Source: Stentor coeruleus (taxonomy: Eukaryota; Ciliophora; Heterotrichea; Heterotrichida; Stentoridae). Taken from it: 49,439 nucleotides of DNA. The stretch covers positions 1-49,439 of the forward strand of contig MPUH01000503.1 in the NCBI GenBank assembly GCA_001970955.1, given 5' to 3'. Made by a program: the position numbers and the translations under genes. The notes beneath the pieces are model-generated. The model made no database searches and had not been told where the DNA came from. It saw nothing but the letters and a program-made list of their open reading frames with translations. Of the stretch, positions 38,701-48,538 are shown in pieces. The first letter of the stretch is position 1, and each line of letters starts with the position of its first letter.

Positions 38701-41700
38701 CCCAGTTTTTAGCCTTGTGTTTTTAATAACAGATATTAGTCCAAGTTCTGGGTCGATATATGGTGGGACGATATTGACGATAACAGGTTCAGGATTTTCT
38801 CTAGAAAAAACTTTTATGTATGCTTTTATTGGTACTGATAAGTTTCCTTGTGAAATTCTCGAAGTGACAAGCGAATCTTCGTTAACATGTAGGACGAGTG
38901 AACATAGCAACATAATTGATGCTGCAGATGATTTCTTTTTATATGGAAGATTGAAATCTAGAGCTTTGTGTACAAACCCATGCGTATATACAAGATCCAC
39001 AGCTGATTCTCCAATTGTCAATTCTATATCCCCAAGTGAAGCTGCAGCTGGAGACTCTGTAACCCTACAAGGTGTATATTTAGATCAAGATATTGCGAAT
39101 ATTGAATTAAAAATCAATGGCATTTTAGCGACTATTACAAGTAGTGGTTCAACAAGCATTGTTTTTGTAATGCCAGAAGTCAAAGGAAGCACTTCTACAT
39201 TATCTTTATACATAAAAGGAAAAGGAACTGTTCCAGTCTCAGGATCTTTAGCAGTTAAATTAGTTGTTAGCAGCATTGAACCATTAGAAATATCCCAAGG
39301 AGGAGAATATGTAACTATTCATGGTTCTGGGTTTTTATCAAGTGATACATTTATGTTTGGATCAGTTGCCTGTTTAGAACCTATTATCACAGATACTCAA
39401 GTTATTTGCTGGGCTCAAGCAAGTACTGATGCTAATGCTAAAGGACTTACTGTTAGAACTTTTACATGCTCAGATTTGACTGTATGTGGATTAAGTCATA
39501 CTACTGGTAAAACTTTTACTATAACATCTACTTCAGGATCATTAAATATTGCTGGTACATTCCCAACTGTTACTTCATCTAATGTTCATGTAACTCTAGA
39601 TGATTATCAATGTTCTGTTACATCAATAAATACTAATACTATAGTATGTTTACCTAATGCTCCTCCAGGAACTTATCATGTATCTGTACATATTGAAAAC
39701 TATGGTTTTGCAGTTGGTAGTATAACAGCTACAATCACTTTATCAGCTTCAATATCAGGAACTGTATCAACATCATATCAAGGTGGGGTAACTTTATCTT
39801 TAACAGGTACTGGACTTCATGAAGATACTCAAGTACTAGTTTGTAATATCCCTTGTGAAACTACTCAAGCTTTAGGAAATAGTCTTACTTGCAAACTTCC
39901 TCCATTAGTAACAACTCATTCTCAATCATCTTTTAATATTCAACCAGATGGAAAGCTTATAACAACTTTTGTGCAAATTGGTAGCCTGACTAGCCAGATG
40001 AGTAAAGCATATGACAATGATGAAAATACTTATTATATGGACTCATCTGTTGATATTTACATAGGCCTTGATGCAGGAGCTGGAAACTATTTACAACTTA
40101 CAAAAGTGCGGTTTATGGGAGGTGGTGCTGCTAATAAAAACTATAAAGATCTTATCGGGACAATACTCCAAGGTTCTAATGATGCGACAGCATGGACTGA
40201 TATAAACATTTTTACTGGGGTTAATAATTATTGGAATTCCTGGGAAGTTAATGAAAATCAAGAGCCTGGTGATAGTTTTTCTGTTTATAAATACAGATAC
40301 TACCGTATGATTAAAAAAGCACACATAAGCTCTTATGCTATAAATGAATTAGAATGGTATGGGATTTTATACATCGATTCTTCAGCAAACGATCAAGCAT
40401 GTTCTGTAATTGTAAATTATGAAGCAACAACAGTAACAGTATCATCACAAGTTAGTTATCAGAATGCTTTAACACCTGCTTTAGTAAGTATTACACCTAA
40501 TAGAGGGACTATACTTGGTGGAACAACAGTTTTATTTGCAGGAACAGGATTTGGTACAACATCTGGTTTTGTAACTGTAACAATAGATGATGTTAATTGT
40601 GCTGTTAGTACAGTTACAGATACATTGATAACTTGTGTTACTGAACCTAGAGAATTATATGTTACAGCAAGTTTAGAAATTATGATTACAGGTAAAGGAC
40701 TTGTTGCAACTAAAGGATTAGTTTATTTATATGCTGATTTATGGTCTGCTGATACAACTTGGGGTGGTGAAGTCCCACCTCGAGATGGTGAAAGTGTTGT
40801 TATCCCTGCTGGGAAAAATATTATACTTGATATGCCTACTGGACTTCTTGAATTGATATATATTAAAGGAACACTTATAGTAGATGATATTCCTGGGATT
40901 ACAATTGATGCTCATTATATTTTTATACATGGAGGAACTTTACAGATTGGTACTGAAGATGATCCTTTTGAAAATGAAATCACAATAACTATGCATGGAA
41001 ATAGACATTCACCTGCTTTACCAATGTATGGGAATAAAGTTATTGCAATCAGAGGAGGACTTGTAGATATACATGGGAAATTCAAAACTTCATGGACGGT
41101 GCTTGATTCAACAATTGATCCTGGTTCTTCAAGTTTAACCTTAAAATCTGATGTTACAAACTGGAATCCTGGAGACCAAATAGTCGTTGCTTCAACAAGT
41201 TACTTTTTCAATGAAACTGAAGTTAAAACAATATCAAGTATCTCTGGACGAGCAATCACTGTTGACAGTCCATTTTTATTCAAACACTATGCAAAAACTC
41301 AAACATATGGATCAGCAGACACATTTGAAATGCGTGCTGAAGTTGGTATGCTCACAAGAAACATAAAAATCAGAGGTAGTGAAGAAGGTATTTCAACAGA
41401 ACACGGTGTTCATATCATGTTCCACAAACAAGGTGATGATTCTTGTATAGGACGTATAGACAACCTTGAAATATTCTATGCAGGACAAGCTTATAGTCTT
41501 GGTAGATACCCTATACATTTTCATATGATAGGCAAAGTATCTAAATCTTATGTTAAAAATAACGCTATTCATGATACTTTTAATAGAGCCGTAACAATAC
41601 ATGGAGTTCATTATTTCCGTGTTATGAACAATGTTGCTTATAATATAAAAGGACATACATTTTTCATTGAAGATGGTATTGAGTCTCAGAATAGAATCGA

Positions 41701-44700
41701 AGGAAATTTAGGCTTATGTACAAAACAATCATGGTCTTTATTAAATACAGATCAAGCTCCAGCAACTTTTTGGGTGACTAATCCTAACAATTTTATAAGA
41801 TTTAATCATGCGGCTGGAGGGACGAATTATGGATATTGGTATGCTAATGACCCACATCCTACTGGACCATCAGCTACAACAACTATATGTCCTAGATATA
41901 TGGAAATTGGGTCTTTTGAAGATAATGTTGCTCATACTTATGGGAAATATGGTTTGAGGATATTTCCAAGATTAATGCCGCTTATTGATCCATGCTCTGA
42001 GTTAATTAGTGAAGGTAATTTTGTCACAACTACTTTTTATAGATTGACAGCTTGGAAAAATAGAAGGAATGGGGCTATTGCTGAAGAAGTTGGGGATATT
42101 AGGTTTAGTGGATTTAAAGTTGCTGATAATATGCTTGCTGGGCTGGAAATGACTTATACAAACTATGCAACTTGGTATCAGAGTTCGAGAATCACTGATG
42201 CGGTTGTGGTTGGGAACTCAGAAAATGCAGAACTTGATTTAAACCCTAGCCAAAGAGGTATTGTAACCCCACAGACTGATGGATTTTTAGTAGAAAACAC
42301 TCGATTTTATAATTTTGGACCTGAACAATATATTTTTGGTGACGAGTCTCATTCAGTTCAATGCCCAGTTTTTGATAGTGGTGGGAGATTAGTCAAACTA
42401 TCAGGTATCAAAATAGACGGAAGCAACAAAAGATTCCATTGGAACTGGCCTTTAAGAGGAATATATGAAATCATTGATGATCAAAGCATTTGGCCAAAGG
42501 GAACTCATATAGCTGCACCTTGGATCCATTTATCAACACCAGAATGTTCTAAAGATGATGATATGGGTGCATATATTTGTAATACTGCAACAATAAGAAG
42601 AGTTACAATATATAGTATAGTGCCAAGTTATATGCTTGGACCTAGTTTAAATGTCCTTAGGCAAACAGGTACTGGCATTCCTACAACTGTTTTAACTGCT
42701 GAAGATGGAACAACAGAAACTGTACCAGCTTGGAGTCCTGTGTTTTATGGTAAAGGGCAGAATAATCATCGTATTGGGAAATCTTATGCTTTACCTCTAG
42801 TAACTCAAAATAATTATTGGCTATTTTGGGGTAATGAAGCTCCTATGGATTTTGAGTCTTTGAAGATTGAGCAAGATATTATGGAACATGATGACTGGTT
42901 TATACTTCATTTCAATTTTTCTGTTAATTTCACTGATTTTATTGTCACTAGAGGTAGTCCTCCAGAAAGTGGTGACCTAACTGATCTTACAGTGACTAAT
43001 GTTTGTCAAAATGCTGGAAGAGAGCTAACATCATCTGACCCTTCATGCACATACACCTTTGACAATATAACAAAAGTTTTTGATATTATAATTAATGGAG
43101 TACCTTTGAATTCTAATCAAAAAGGAGATATTTCAATAACAAAAGTTAAGCCTAGTCCACCTGATCCTGGAACTGTAGACCCTGGTGATGGACCAAAAAC
43201 AACTTTATTATGGAGTGATCCTAGTACTTGGGCTGACTCATCAGTACCTACAGATGGTTCATTAGTAATTGTAAAATCTTCATGGAACTTAATTCTAGAT
43301 GTTGATACTCCAAATCTCCAATACATCGAAGTTAATGGTATACTAGAATTTGACCCAACTAAATCAGTCAGTCTGAAATCAAAATGGATCTTTGTTAGAG
43401 CAGGGTCAATAATCTCAGGTACAGCTGAAGCTCCAACTCCTTCAGATATCAAACATACAATACTCTTAAATGGTGTTCCAAATGACTTGAAATTCTATTA
43501 TTCACGTGATGTAGACCAATTCAATAAAGTTATGATTGTAGCAGGTAAAGTTGATCTTCATGGTGACCCTCGAGTTTCTTATAGTTACTTAGAACAAAAT
43601 GCATATCCAGACGACACTATTATTTTTGTTGATACTGTAGATTGGGAAATAGGTGATGATATCCTCATATCGCCATCTGGTTTTGCTCCATACGAAGACG
43701 AAGTTTTCAAAATTACAAATCTTGTCCAATCAAGTTCAATTATTGATGGCTTTTTAAATGATGCAGATTGGATTAAAGCTAATAACTACAGAAATTTAGG
43801 TAAAGGTAAAACCACATCTATTAATTACTTAGTAACCCCTGATGTTAAGCATACAGGTTTAACAAAAATAACCCTTGATAAACCTTTAAAATATTATCAT
43901 AGTGGAGTATCAGTTATTGCAGATGGAAAAACTATTGAAATGAGAACTGATGTTTCTTTACTAACAAGAAATGTGAAAATTATAGCACTTGAAAATGGAT
44001 GGGGTGGAGAAATTATTGTTAATGATTATCTTGATGAAATGACTGATAATGGACCTATACTTAGAGGTGGTTCATTACATTTAGATAATGTACAAGTTGT
44101 TAACTTTGGCCAACCTGATTATCGTTCTGCTGGGATTAGGTTTATAAATGCTGTAACTGGTAATTCGACTATAAACAACTGTGCTTTTGCTAGATTTAAT
44201 AGCTGGGGAATCCACGCTGAAACCGCCCACAACCTTATTTTCACTAGCAATGTTATGTATTTAACTCAACATAGAGCTTTTATTGCTGAGTATCTTTATA
44301 ACTCTGTTATTAGTGATAATTTGTTTGTAAGAATTTATAAGGATCCTCTTATGAAGAGTTTTGAAAAAATTGAAAGTGTTGGGCTTATGGTGTGCTTTGA
44401 TCAAGTTTGTGATTATAGTATGACTAATAATAAAGTAATTGGTTGTGATGAAGCAGGGATACTTTATGGAGTTGATAGTTGTGATAAAAGTTCTTTTTCA
44501 GCATCAGGGAATTATGTAAGATCAGCAGAATATGGAACTTGGCTTGTTACGGTAGATTCTTATTGTGGTAAAGCTGATGGAGTAATTGGAGTTTTTACAC
44601 AACATGCTGTTATGTGTATTGGGACTATGTCAAAAATGACAATCTCTGGGATAACTACAGCTGAGTCAGTACATGCTACAGATGCCACTTTAAGATATGA

Positions 44701-46549
44701 AGAAGTATATGGTCCAGGGTATTTAGGAATCTTAAATTCTGTATTCCTTGGAAAAACTATGCATAGTATATGTGCAAATTGTTCAGATCCAGAATGTGGA
44801 GGCTATCGAGGTTTTACAGCATTTTATGCAACAAATAAAACAACTACAGTTGATTTGTTATTCCATCTAAAAATGCCAATAAATAAAATGGACAGAGACC
44901 CAAATCTTTTTGGATATAGCGAATTGCAAGGTGTTAGTTTTGTTGGGTTTACAGGAATAAACCAATGTGGAAATGTTAGTGTTGGAATAACAACAAATGA
45001 ATATTCAGCAGATTATACTTTACCAGTAAGAATCTCTGGAGGGAAGTTTTTAAATAGTTATGAAAACTCAAAAGTATGGTTTAATGACCCGAATCCAGAC
45101 TGGCGTAATGAGGATGATTGTGGCTTTTATGATTGTATAGGCCCATTAAATGTACTTATTGATGATAAAGATGGGTCACTTTCAGGGTTTGCATATGGCG
45201 CTTATTTCCTTCCTAACAACCCAGGTATAGCAAGAAAATCATCTTGTAAGTTTTATTCTGAAATGAATTCATATGTTTGTGAAAAAATTCATACTGAAGT
45301 TGATATATACGAAACACTAATTTTCAAAAGTTTAGACCCTGATAGTGAGACTAGAACTTTCAGCCCAATTAATATCACATCATGGGGTAATACTTTTGAA
45401 AGCTGGAAAGGACCTACATTTTTCAATGAACTCCAAAATTTCATGGATCATAGTTGGTCTGGATTTTATACAATTCATATTAAATCCTCAATATATCCAA
45501 ATATTATATGGTCTGGACAATATTATAATATTTCAGCAACGGGAACTTTACCTAATTCTATGAGCTTCCAATTGATTAATACTTATAATAACAATAGGCC
45601 TATTATTGTTGCTATTTGGTATCAAGATCCACAAACAGTTGTTGTATATAAAAATGGTGTCCTTGTTGATGAAATAAAATACTCTGGTGGAAGCATTGCT
45701 GAATGTCAGCTTACAGATCCACATGGGACAAATCGTTGGTTTTATGAACAAAATACTTTACAGTTTGTCATGAGAAGTGAAGATGTTTTGGTTATTAAAA
45801 AAATTGCCTCACTTAAGATTAATATGGAAATGGATATGACGTTATCTGATTTTTATAGTACTGGTGGATCTATTGCTTTTATAGACAAACTTGCGGCTAT
45901 TCTCAAAATCCCAAGTTATAGGATTAGAGTTGTAAACATTCGTGAAGGCTCAGTTATTGTTGATGCTATGGTAACTGAAGATGCAACTACATTATCAGAT
46001 AGTACAACTACATCTTCAAGTATTGTTGATGAGTTAAATAGTGTAAAAGATACTCTTGATGCTGCTTATGAAAGTGGAGAATTAGCAGATACTCTCGGTG
46101 TTGATATTTTGGATTATGCAACAGATGTTTCAACTGTTGATGAAGTTAAAGATAAAACTGATGATAATGGAGGAGGAAGTGAAAGTCAAGGTGGAGAAAG
46201 TGGGGATGATGATAATGATAGTGAAGGAAGTGCTGGAAATGGAGACTCACCTAATGGAGATAATAATGGGAAAGGAAAAAGATTCCCGAGTGAATTTGAA
46301 CCAGCAGTGAATGATTGGGTGATTGCTATATTTGCCGCAATTATTTTAGTTATGGTTTCTATAGCAGCGTTATTCGGAATTAAGAAACCTAAGCACCTTG
46401 TTAAAATAACACCTGAACATTCAGGTATTGGATGGGGACTTAATATTAAACCTCAAGAAACTGGTAAGAATCCTAGGACAATGTTTGCTGAACAATTTGA
46501 ACAAAAGGAACCTCATCAAAATTCGCCGGAAGTCAGTATTAGAGATTAA
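35768..46549 (+). CDS. Giant fibrocystin-L-like membrane protein (IPT/TIG, PA14, two G8)
   Basis: A single 3593-residue frame. The start is ATG 35768, which begins a signal peptide (MWLGIIMAILANLVSSLTITG); the frame upstream has no ATG. Then: IPT/TIG-like repeats (about 20-320), a PA14 domain (about 325-435), eight or more IPT/TIG repeats (about 710-1400, such as ITDISPSSGSIYGGTILTITG), a discoidin-like segment (about 1405-1540), another TIG, a G8 domain (about 1655-1765), parallel beta-helix repeats with YPIHFHMIG and FFIEDG, a second G8 (about 2480-2570) and more beta-helix. A Gly/Ser/Asp-rich linker, one membrane helix (about 3515-3538) and a short tail follow. This is the order of PKHD1L1. 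A very large ectodomain on the cell surface or cilium is implied. Confidence 0.88.
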   Translation: MWLGIIMAILANLVSSLTITGVSTTSGTVNELSLKGSIYGGTALYLSGDFSDVDASSMKVLIGEIECPIIEFRWHESSFECTVPKPTDIFTSDLPLTFSTTVDTFITIDSSVSKVFSYTLEETPIIFYMNPSEASPGDDVAFVGRWRTTDWKNVFEAKLGEKQMTIYREDTETLSNWGPFNITVQVGDNIQGIEEPKFLMKSGQAGFSWIGKTFTPTGQGFYFRTLAKIDSTSSSVASPLGQLPLEINGAGFTSNIDDISVTTDGQTCDVTYVDYNVIKCTTRSGTSSSENYYEGNVGILRNMWNDTTDSLENLIGTTPTYTFIQATPEIRRDEYTKTRSQMIGLFKAPKTGEYTFYIASDDAAKVWLSTDASPANKVKIIEFNSWTLAKQKFYQPTTISSVVELQADSLYYMEIWNYNYGGSGHFDIGVQVPGDGSAPNKMPFIQHIIISPREIVREIQTITITPPSGTPSGKLSFYYGSAKSLVVNFNTDQGIWVCDDIIVALNHLNTTEHFLCEYEWSGSSLLYHIKFDSALTSSRKVLTADWTGLQPVGTIVSTSPTPGTTTLSGTFIVKRKGDATQDVKFGTGYSSFEYQVNKELKNIQNNLIVYGTVNSEICDFLLMLPSEMVADSSEYFELDLTGMTGGGIEDSDTPNDVAYTSEILFANANDQFFPVIPSDFLRLYKENPQTIVKVNDVGVVCKGNCDFTYVTQDSNFPTITSFTYSNPTLTLTGTNFDLVSTEAEDFIVTVGLGPCPVDTVSSTEIVCTLGVGIAGNHQPVVIGVKYGLLLLDPNVVDTIFQALTVDSVTPNLGGNSGGTVLNFVGKGFLNDITNTDYTLQVKIGNSVCSIISVSTTKLSCKTSAYTTSNNQLTVTINGETFSSISLFSYTNSAVVNTITPDHGSTITLTTVTLTGENFPTDKKNILVKMGEYDCLVVSSTAQQVVCHMLGGPPGEYTVEVIVINEDNQGYALMSLGFDPVFSLVFLITDISPSSGSIYGGTILTITGSGFSLEKTFMYAFIGTDKFPCEILEVTSESSLTCRTSEHSNIIDAADDFFLYGRLKSRALCTNPCVYTRSTADSPIVNSISPSEAAAGDSVTLQGVYLDQDIANIELKINGILATITSSGSTSIVFVMPEVKGSTSTLSLYIKGKGTVPVSGSLAVKLVVSSIEPLEISQGGEYVTIHGSGFLSSDTFMFGSVACLEPIITDTQVICWAQASTDANAKGLTVRTFTCSDLTVCGLSHTTGKTFTITSTSGSLNIAGTFPTVTSSNVHVTLDDYQCSVTSINTNTIVCLPNAPPGTYHVSVHIENYGFAVGSITATITLSASISGTVSTSYQGGVTLSLTGTGLHEDTQVLVCNIPCETTQALGNSLTCKLPPLVTTHSQSSFNIQPDGKLITTFVQIGSLTSQMSKAYDNDENTYYMDSSVDIYIGLDAGAGNYLQLTKVRFMGGGAANKNYKDLIGTILQGSNDATAWTDINIFTGVNNYWNSWEVNENQEPGDSFSVYKYRYYRMIKKAHISSYAINELEWYGILYIDSSANDQACSVIVNYEATTVTVSSQVSYQNALTPALVSITPNRGTILGGTTVLFAGTGFGTTSGFVTVTIDDVNCAVSTVTDTLITCVTEPRELYVTASLEIMITGKGLVATKGLVYLYADLWSADTTWGGEVPPRDGESVVIPAGKNIILDMPTGLLELIYIKGTLIVDDIPGITIDAHYIFIHGGTLQIGTEDDPFENEITITMHGNRHSPALPMYGNKVIAIRGGLVDIHGKFKTSWTVLDSTIDPGSSSLTLKSDVTNWNPGDQIVVASTSYFFNETEVKTISSISGRAITVDSPFLFKHYAKTQTYGSADTFEMRAEVGMLTRNIKIRGSEEGISTEHGVHIMFHKQGDDSCIGRIDNLEIFYAGQAYSLGRYPIHFHMIGKVSKSYVKNNAIHDTFNRAVTIHGVHYFRVMNNVAYNIKGHTFFIEDGIESQNRIEGNLGLCTKQSWSLLNTDQAPATFWVTNPNNFIRFNHAAGGTNYGYWYANDPHPTGPSATTTICPRYMEIGSFEDNVAHTYGKYGLRIFPRLMPLIDPCSELISEGNFVTTTFYRLTAWKNRRNGAIAEEVGDIRFSGFKVADNMLAGLEMTYTNYATWYQSSRITDAVVVGNSENAELDLNPSQRGIVTPQTDGFLVENTRFYNFGPEQYIFGDESHSVQCPVFDSGGRLVKLSGIKIDGSNKRFHWNWPLRGIYEIIDDQSIWPKGTHIAAPWIHLSTPECSKDDDMGAYICNTATIRRVTIYSIVPSYMLGPSLNVLRQTGTGIPTTVLTAEDGTTETVPAWSPVFYGKGQNNHRIGKSYALPLVTQNNYWLFWGNEAPMDFESLKIEQDIMEHDDWFILHFNFSVNFTDFIVTRGSPPESGDLTDLTVTNVCQNAGRELTSSDPSCTYTFDNITKVFDIIINGVPLNSNQKGDISITKVKPSPPDPGTVDPGDGPKTTLLWSDPSTWADSSVPTDGSLVIVKSSWNLILDVDTPNLQYIEVNGILEFDPTKSVSLKSKWIFVRAGSIISGTAEAPTPSDIKHTILLNGVPNDLKFYYSRDVDQFNKVMIVAGKVDLHGDPRVSYSYLEQNAYPDDTIIFVDTVDWEIGDDILISPSGFAPYEDEVFKITNLVQSSSIIDGFLNDADWIKANNYRNLGKGKTTSINYLVTPDVKHTGLTKITLDKPLKYYHSGVSVIADGKTIEMRTDVSLLTRNVKIIALENGWGGEIIVNDYLDEMTDNGPILRGGSLHLDNVQVVNFGQPDYRSAGIRFINAVTGNSTINNCAFARFNSWGIHAETAHNLIFTSNVMYLTQHRAFIAEYLYNSVISDNLFVRIYKDPLMKSFEKIESVGLMVCFDQVCDYSMTNNKVIGCDEAGILYGVDSCDKSSFSASGNYVRSAEYGTWLVTVDSYCGKADGVIGVFTQHAVMCIGTMSKMTISGITTAESVHATDATLRYEEVYGPGYLGILNSVFLGKTMHSICANCSDPECGGYRGFTAFYATNKTTTVDLLFHLKMPINKMDRDPNLFGYSELQGVSFVGFTGINQCGNVSVGITTNEYSADYTLPVRISGGKFLNSYENSKVWFNDPNPDWRNEDDCGFYDCIGPLNVLIDDKDGSLSGFAYGAYFLPNNPGIARKSSCKFYSEMNSYVCEKIHTEVDIYETLIFKSLDPDSETRTFSPINITSWGNTFESWKGPTFFNELQNFMDHSWSGFYTIHIKSSIYPNIIWSGQYYNISATGTLPNSMSFQLINTYNNNRPIIVAIWYQDPQTVVVYKNGVLVDEIKYSGGSIAECQLTDPHGTNRWFYEQNTLQFVMRSEDVLVIKKIASLKINMEMDMTLSDFYSTGGSIAFIDKLAAILKIPSYRIRVVNIREGSVIVDAMVTEDATTLSDSTTTSSSIVDELNSVKDTLDAAYESGELADTLGVDILDYATDVSTVDEVKDKTDDNGGGSESQGGESGDDDNDSEGSAGNGDSPNGDNNGKGKRFPSEFEPAVNDWVIAIFAAIILVMVSIAALFGIKKPKHLVKITPEHSGIGWGLNIKPQETGKNPRTMFAEQFEQKEPHQNSPEVSIRD

Positions 46550-47080
46550 TTTAGTTTAGGAATAAAAAATCGAATTTCTTTAATAATGGAATGAGTTAAA
46601 GTTTTATTTTGGAAATACGCTAGAATTTAGATAGAAAAAAACGATTTTTTTCTCAAAGGTATTTTATAAAGTCTAATTCGGAATTAAGTTTTGTGCTGAT
46701 ATTTTGAACATAGCATTATCAAGTTTATTAAATATAAAAATATATTTATATTACTTTCTGAATACACTAGAGGCATATAATCTTCTTCCCAGTATCTAAT
46801 TATTCAATATCCCCAAATTATTTAGCAATCACTACAGAAATGCAACTACTATATAAAAAATTACCCCACAAAATATCAAAGCAAATAATTTTCCTAAATA
46901 AAATTCAAAGCTTGACCTAAAAACTAACTCTCATAACTGCAAAATTAGTAACTTAAACAAAGCCTAAATAATAATTTTCTCAAATCTCCATATCCAAAAA
47001 AAATTTACCTCAATCAATAAAACTACACAGTCTTAAATTCATGTGATTAACCTAATAAATAAAGCTAAACCTATCTATTT
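46550..47080. other. Convergent intergenic region
   Basis: 3' flanks of the giant gene (G-rich side) and of CBS (C-rich side on the plus strand) meet near 46760. No gene, RNA or repeat seen. Confidence 0.5.
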
Positions 47081-48538
47081 TTAGTTCACTAGCAAGTTAG
47101 TAATGTGCCAAGGATAGATAACCCCAATAAAGTCCCCATCATGAACCACAGAAAACTTCAAATCTTCAATCCACGTATTAACAAACGCTACAGTCGTGTC
47201 AAAATTCACAACCCTCGGGACCTTAACCAATGACTGTTTAATATTATCATCAACCTTAGCCATCTCTGCAACAAGTCTTTTATTCAAAAATGCACTAGAA
47301 ACAACACCAACCACTTTCCCATTATCAACTACAGGTATTTCTGTAACATTATTATCTCTCATAATGCTAACAGCTTCTCTAATACTTATTGAAAGTGAAC
47401 AAGTAACAGAAGGTTGAACATTTAAATCCCTAACAGTCTTCCCTTCAACAGGTCTGGTAATTGTTTCTTGCATAAACCCATTCTGTACCATCCACCTATC
47501 ATTTAAGAACTTCGTCATATAGTTTTTTATCCCATCAGGCATCATTGCAAGAACTCTTTTATCAGCTGGAAGTTTTTTAGCCAATTGTACAGCAGCATAA
47601 AAAACTGAACCTGCACTTCCTCCGACCATTATGCCCTCTTGCCTTATGAGCTTTTTTGCATAATCAAAGGAGTTTTGGTCATCAGCAATATACCATTCAT
47701 CAACACAACTATCATTACAAGTTCTAGGGACAACAGTACTACCCATACCTTCAGCTTTCCATGGAGCAGGTTGAATATTGTCAGGATCACGAACTATGCT
47801 CCCGAGTGGGTCTACAGCTATGACTTTAAGGTTAGGAATACGTTCTTTAAGCTTTCTTGATAAGCCAGTCATATGTCCACCTGTTCCTGAGCCAACTACA
47901 AGATAATCTAATTTCCCGTCAAGCTGGTGAAGTATTTCTTCGGCAGTATGATCATAATGAGCTAGAGGATTTGATGGATTAAAATACTGCCCAGCCATGA
48001 TATAGTCAGGATTCTCAGTTTCTAGTCTGTCTGCAACACCTACAAAGCTTGTTGGATCAGTAAACCCAAGAACATCAGGTGTACGGATAATTGTTGCTCC
48101 TAATGCTTCTAAAGTGTCTGATTTTTCCTGACTCATACGTTCTGGAAGTGTTACAACAGCTTTGTAACCTTTGACTACTGCACATAAGGCAACACCTATA
48201 CCTGTGTTCCCAGAGGAAGGTTCGATTATTGTCATTCCAGGCTTTAGACGACCTGATTTTTCTAGATCAGTGATGATTCTTTTGGCTATTCGATCTTTTA
48301 CTGAACCCCCTGGGTTGAAGAACTCACATTTGACCAAGACTTCGCATGAGATCCCTTCGTCTTTAGTAATTTGATTGATTCTTACTATTGGGGTATCTCC
48401 AATTGCATCTAAAATTGTATCACAAATCTTAGGTCTTGGCAAGTGCTCTTCATGAGTATGTGGACTCGGCTCAGTAGTTCCTAGAGCCCACCTACATGGG
48501 GTGTTCGTGAATCTTCTATCGTAATTTCTGCTGACCAT
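47081..48538 (-). CDS. CBS: Cystathionine beta-synthase with heme-motif N-terminus
   Basis: A 485-residue PLP enzyme that condenses homocysteine with serine to cystathionine. The start is taken at ATG 48538; the open frame before it has no ATG. The PLP Lys is K81 in GGSVKDR; the phosphate-binding GTGG loop and the SSGNTG asparagine loop are intact. The C-terminal 120 residues contain a pair of CBS domains (SIREAVSIMRDNNVTEIPVVD... and a second), the site of AdoMet regulation in animals. Residues 15-29 (CRWALGTTEPSPHTH) align with the heme-ligating CTWQLG...SPHHH of human CBS, Cys15 and His27 matching Cys52 and His65 with one residue fewer between them. Confidence 0.95.
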   Translation of the reverse strand: MVSRNYDRRFTNTPCRWALGTTEPSPHTHEEHLPRPKICDTILDAIGDTPIVRINQITKDEGISCEVLVKCEFFNPGGSVKDRIAKRIITDLEKSGRLKPGMTIIEPSSGNTGIGVALCAVVKGYKAVVTLPERMSQEKSDTLEALGATIIRTPDVLGFTDPTSFVGVADRLETENPDYIMAGQYFNPSNPLAHYDHTAEEILHQLDGKLDYLVVGSGTGGHMTGLSRKLKERIPNLKVIAVDPLGSIVRDPDNIQPAPWKAEGMGSTVVPRTCNDSCVDEWYIADDQNSFDYAKKLIRQEGIMVGGSAGSVFYAAVQLAKKLPADKRVLAMMPDGIKNYMTKFLNDRWMVQNGFMQETITRPVEGKTVRDLNVQPSVTCSLSISIREAVSIMRDNNVTEIPVVDNGKVVGVVSSAFLNKRLVAEMAKVDDNIKQSLVKVPRVVNFDTTVAFVNTWIEDLKFSVVHDGDFIGVIYPWHITNLLVN

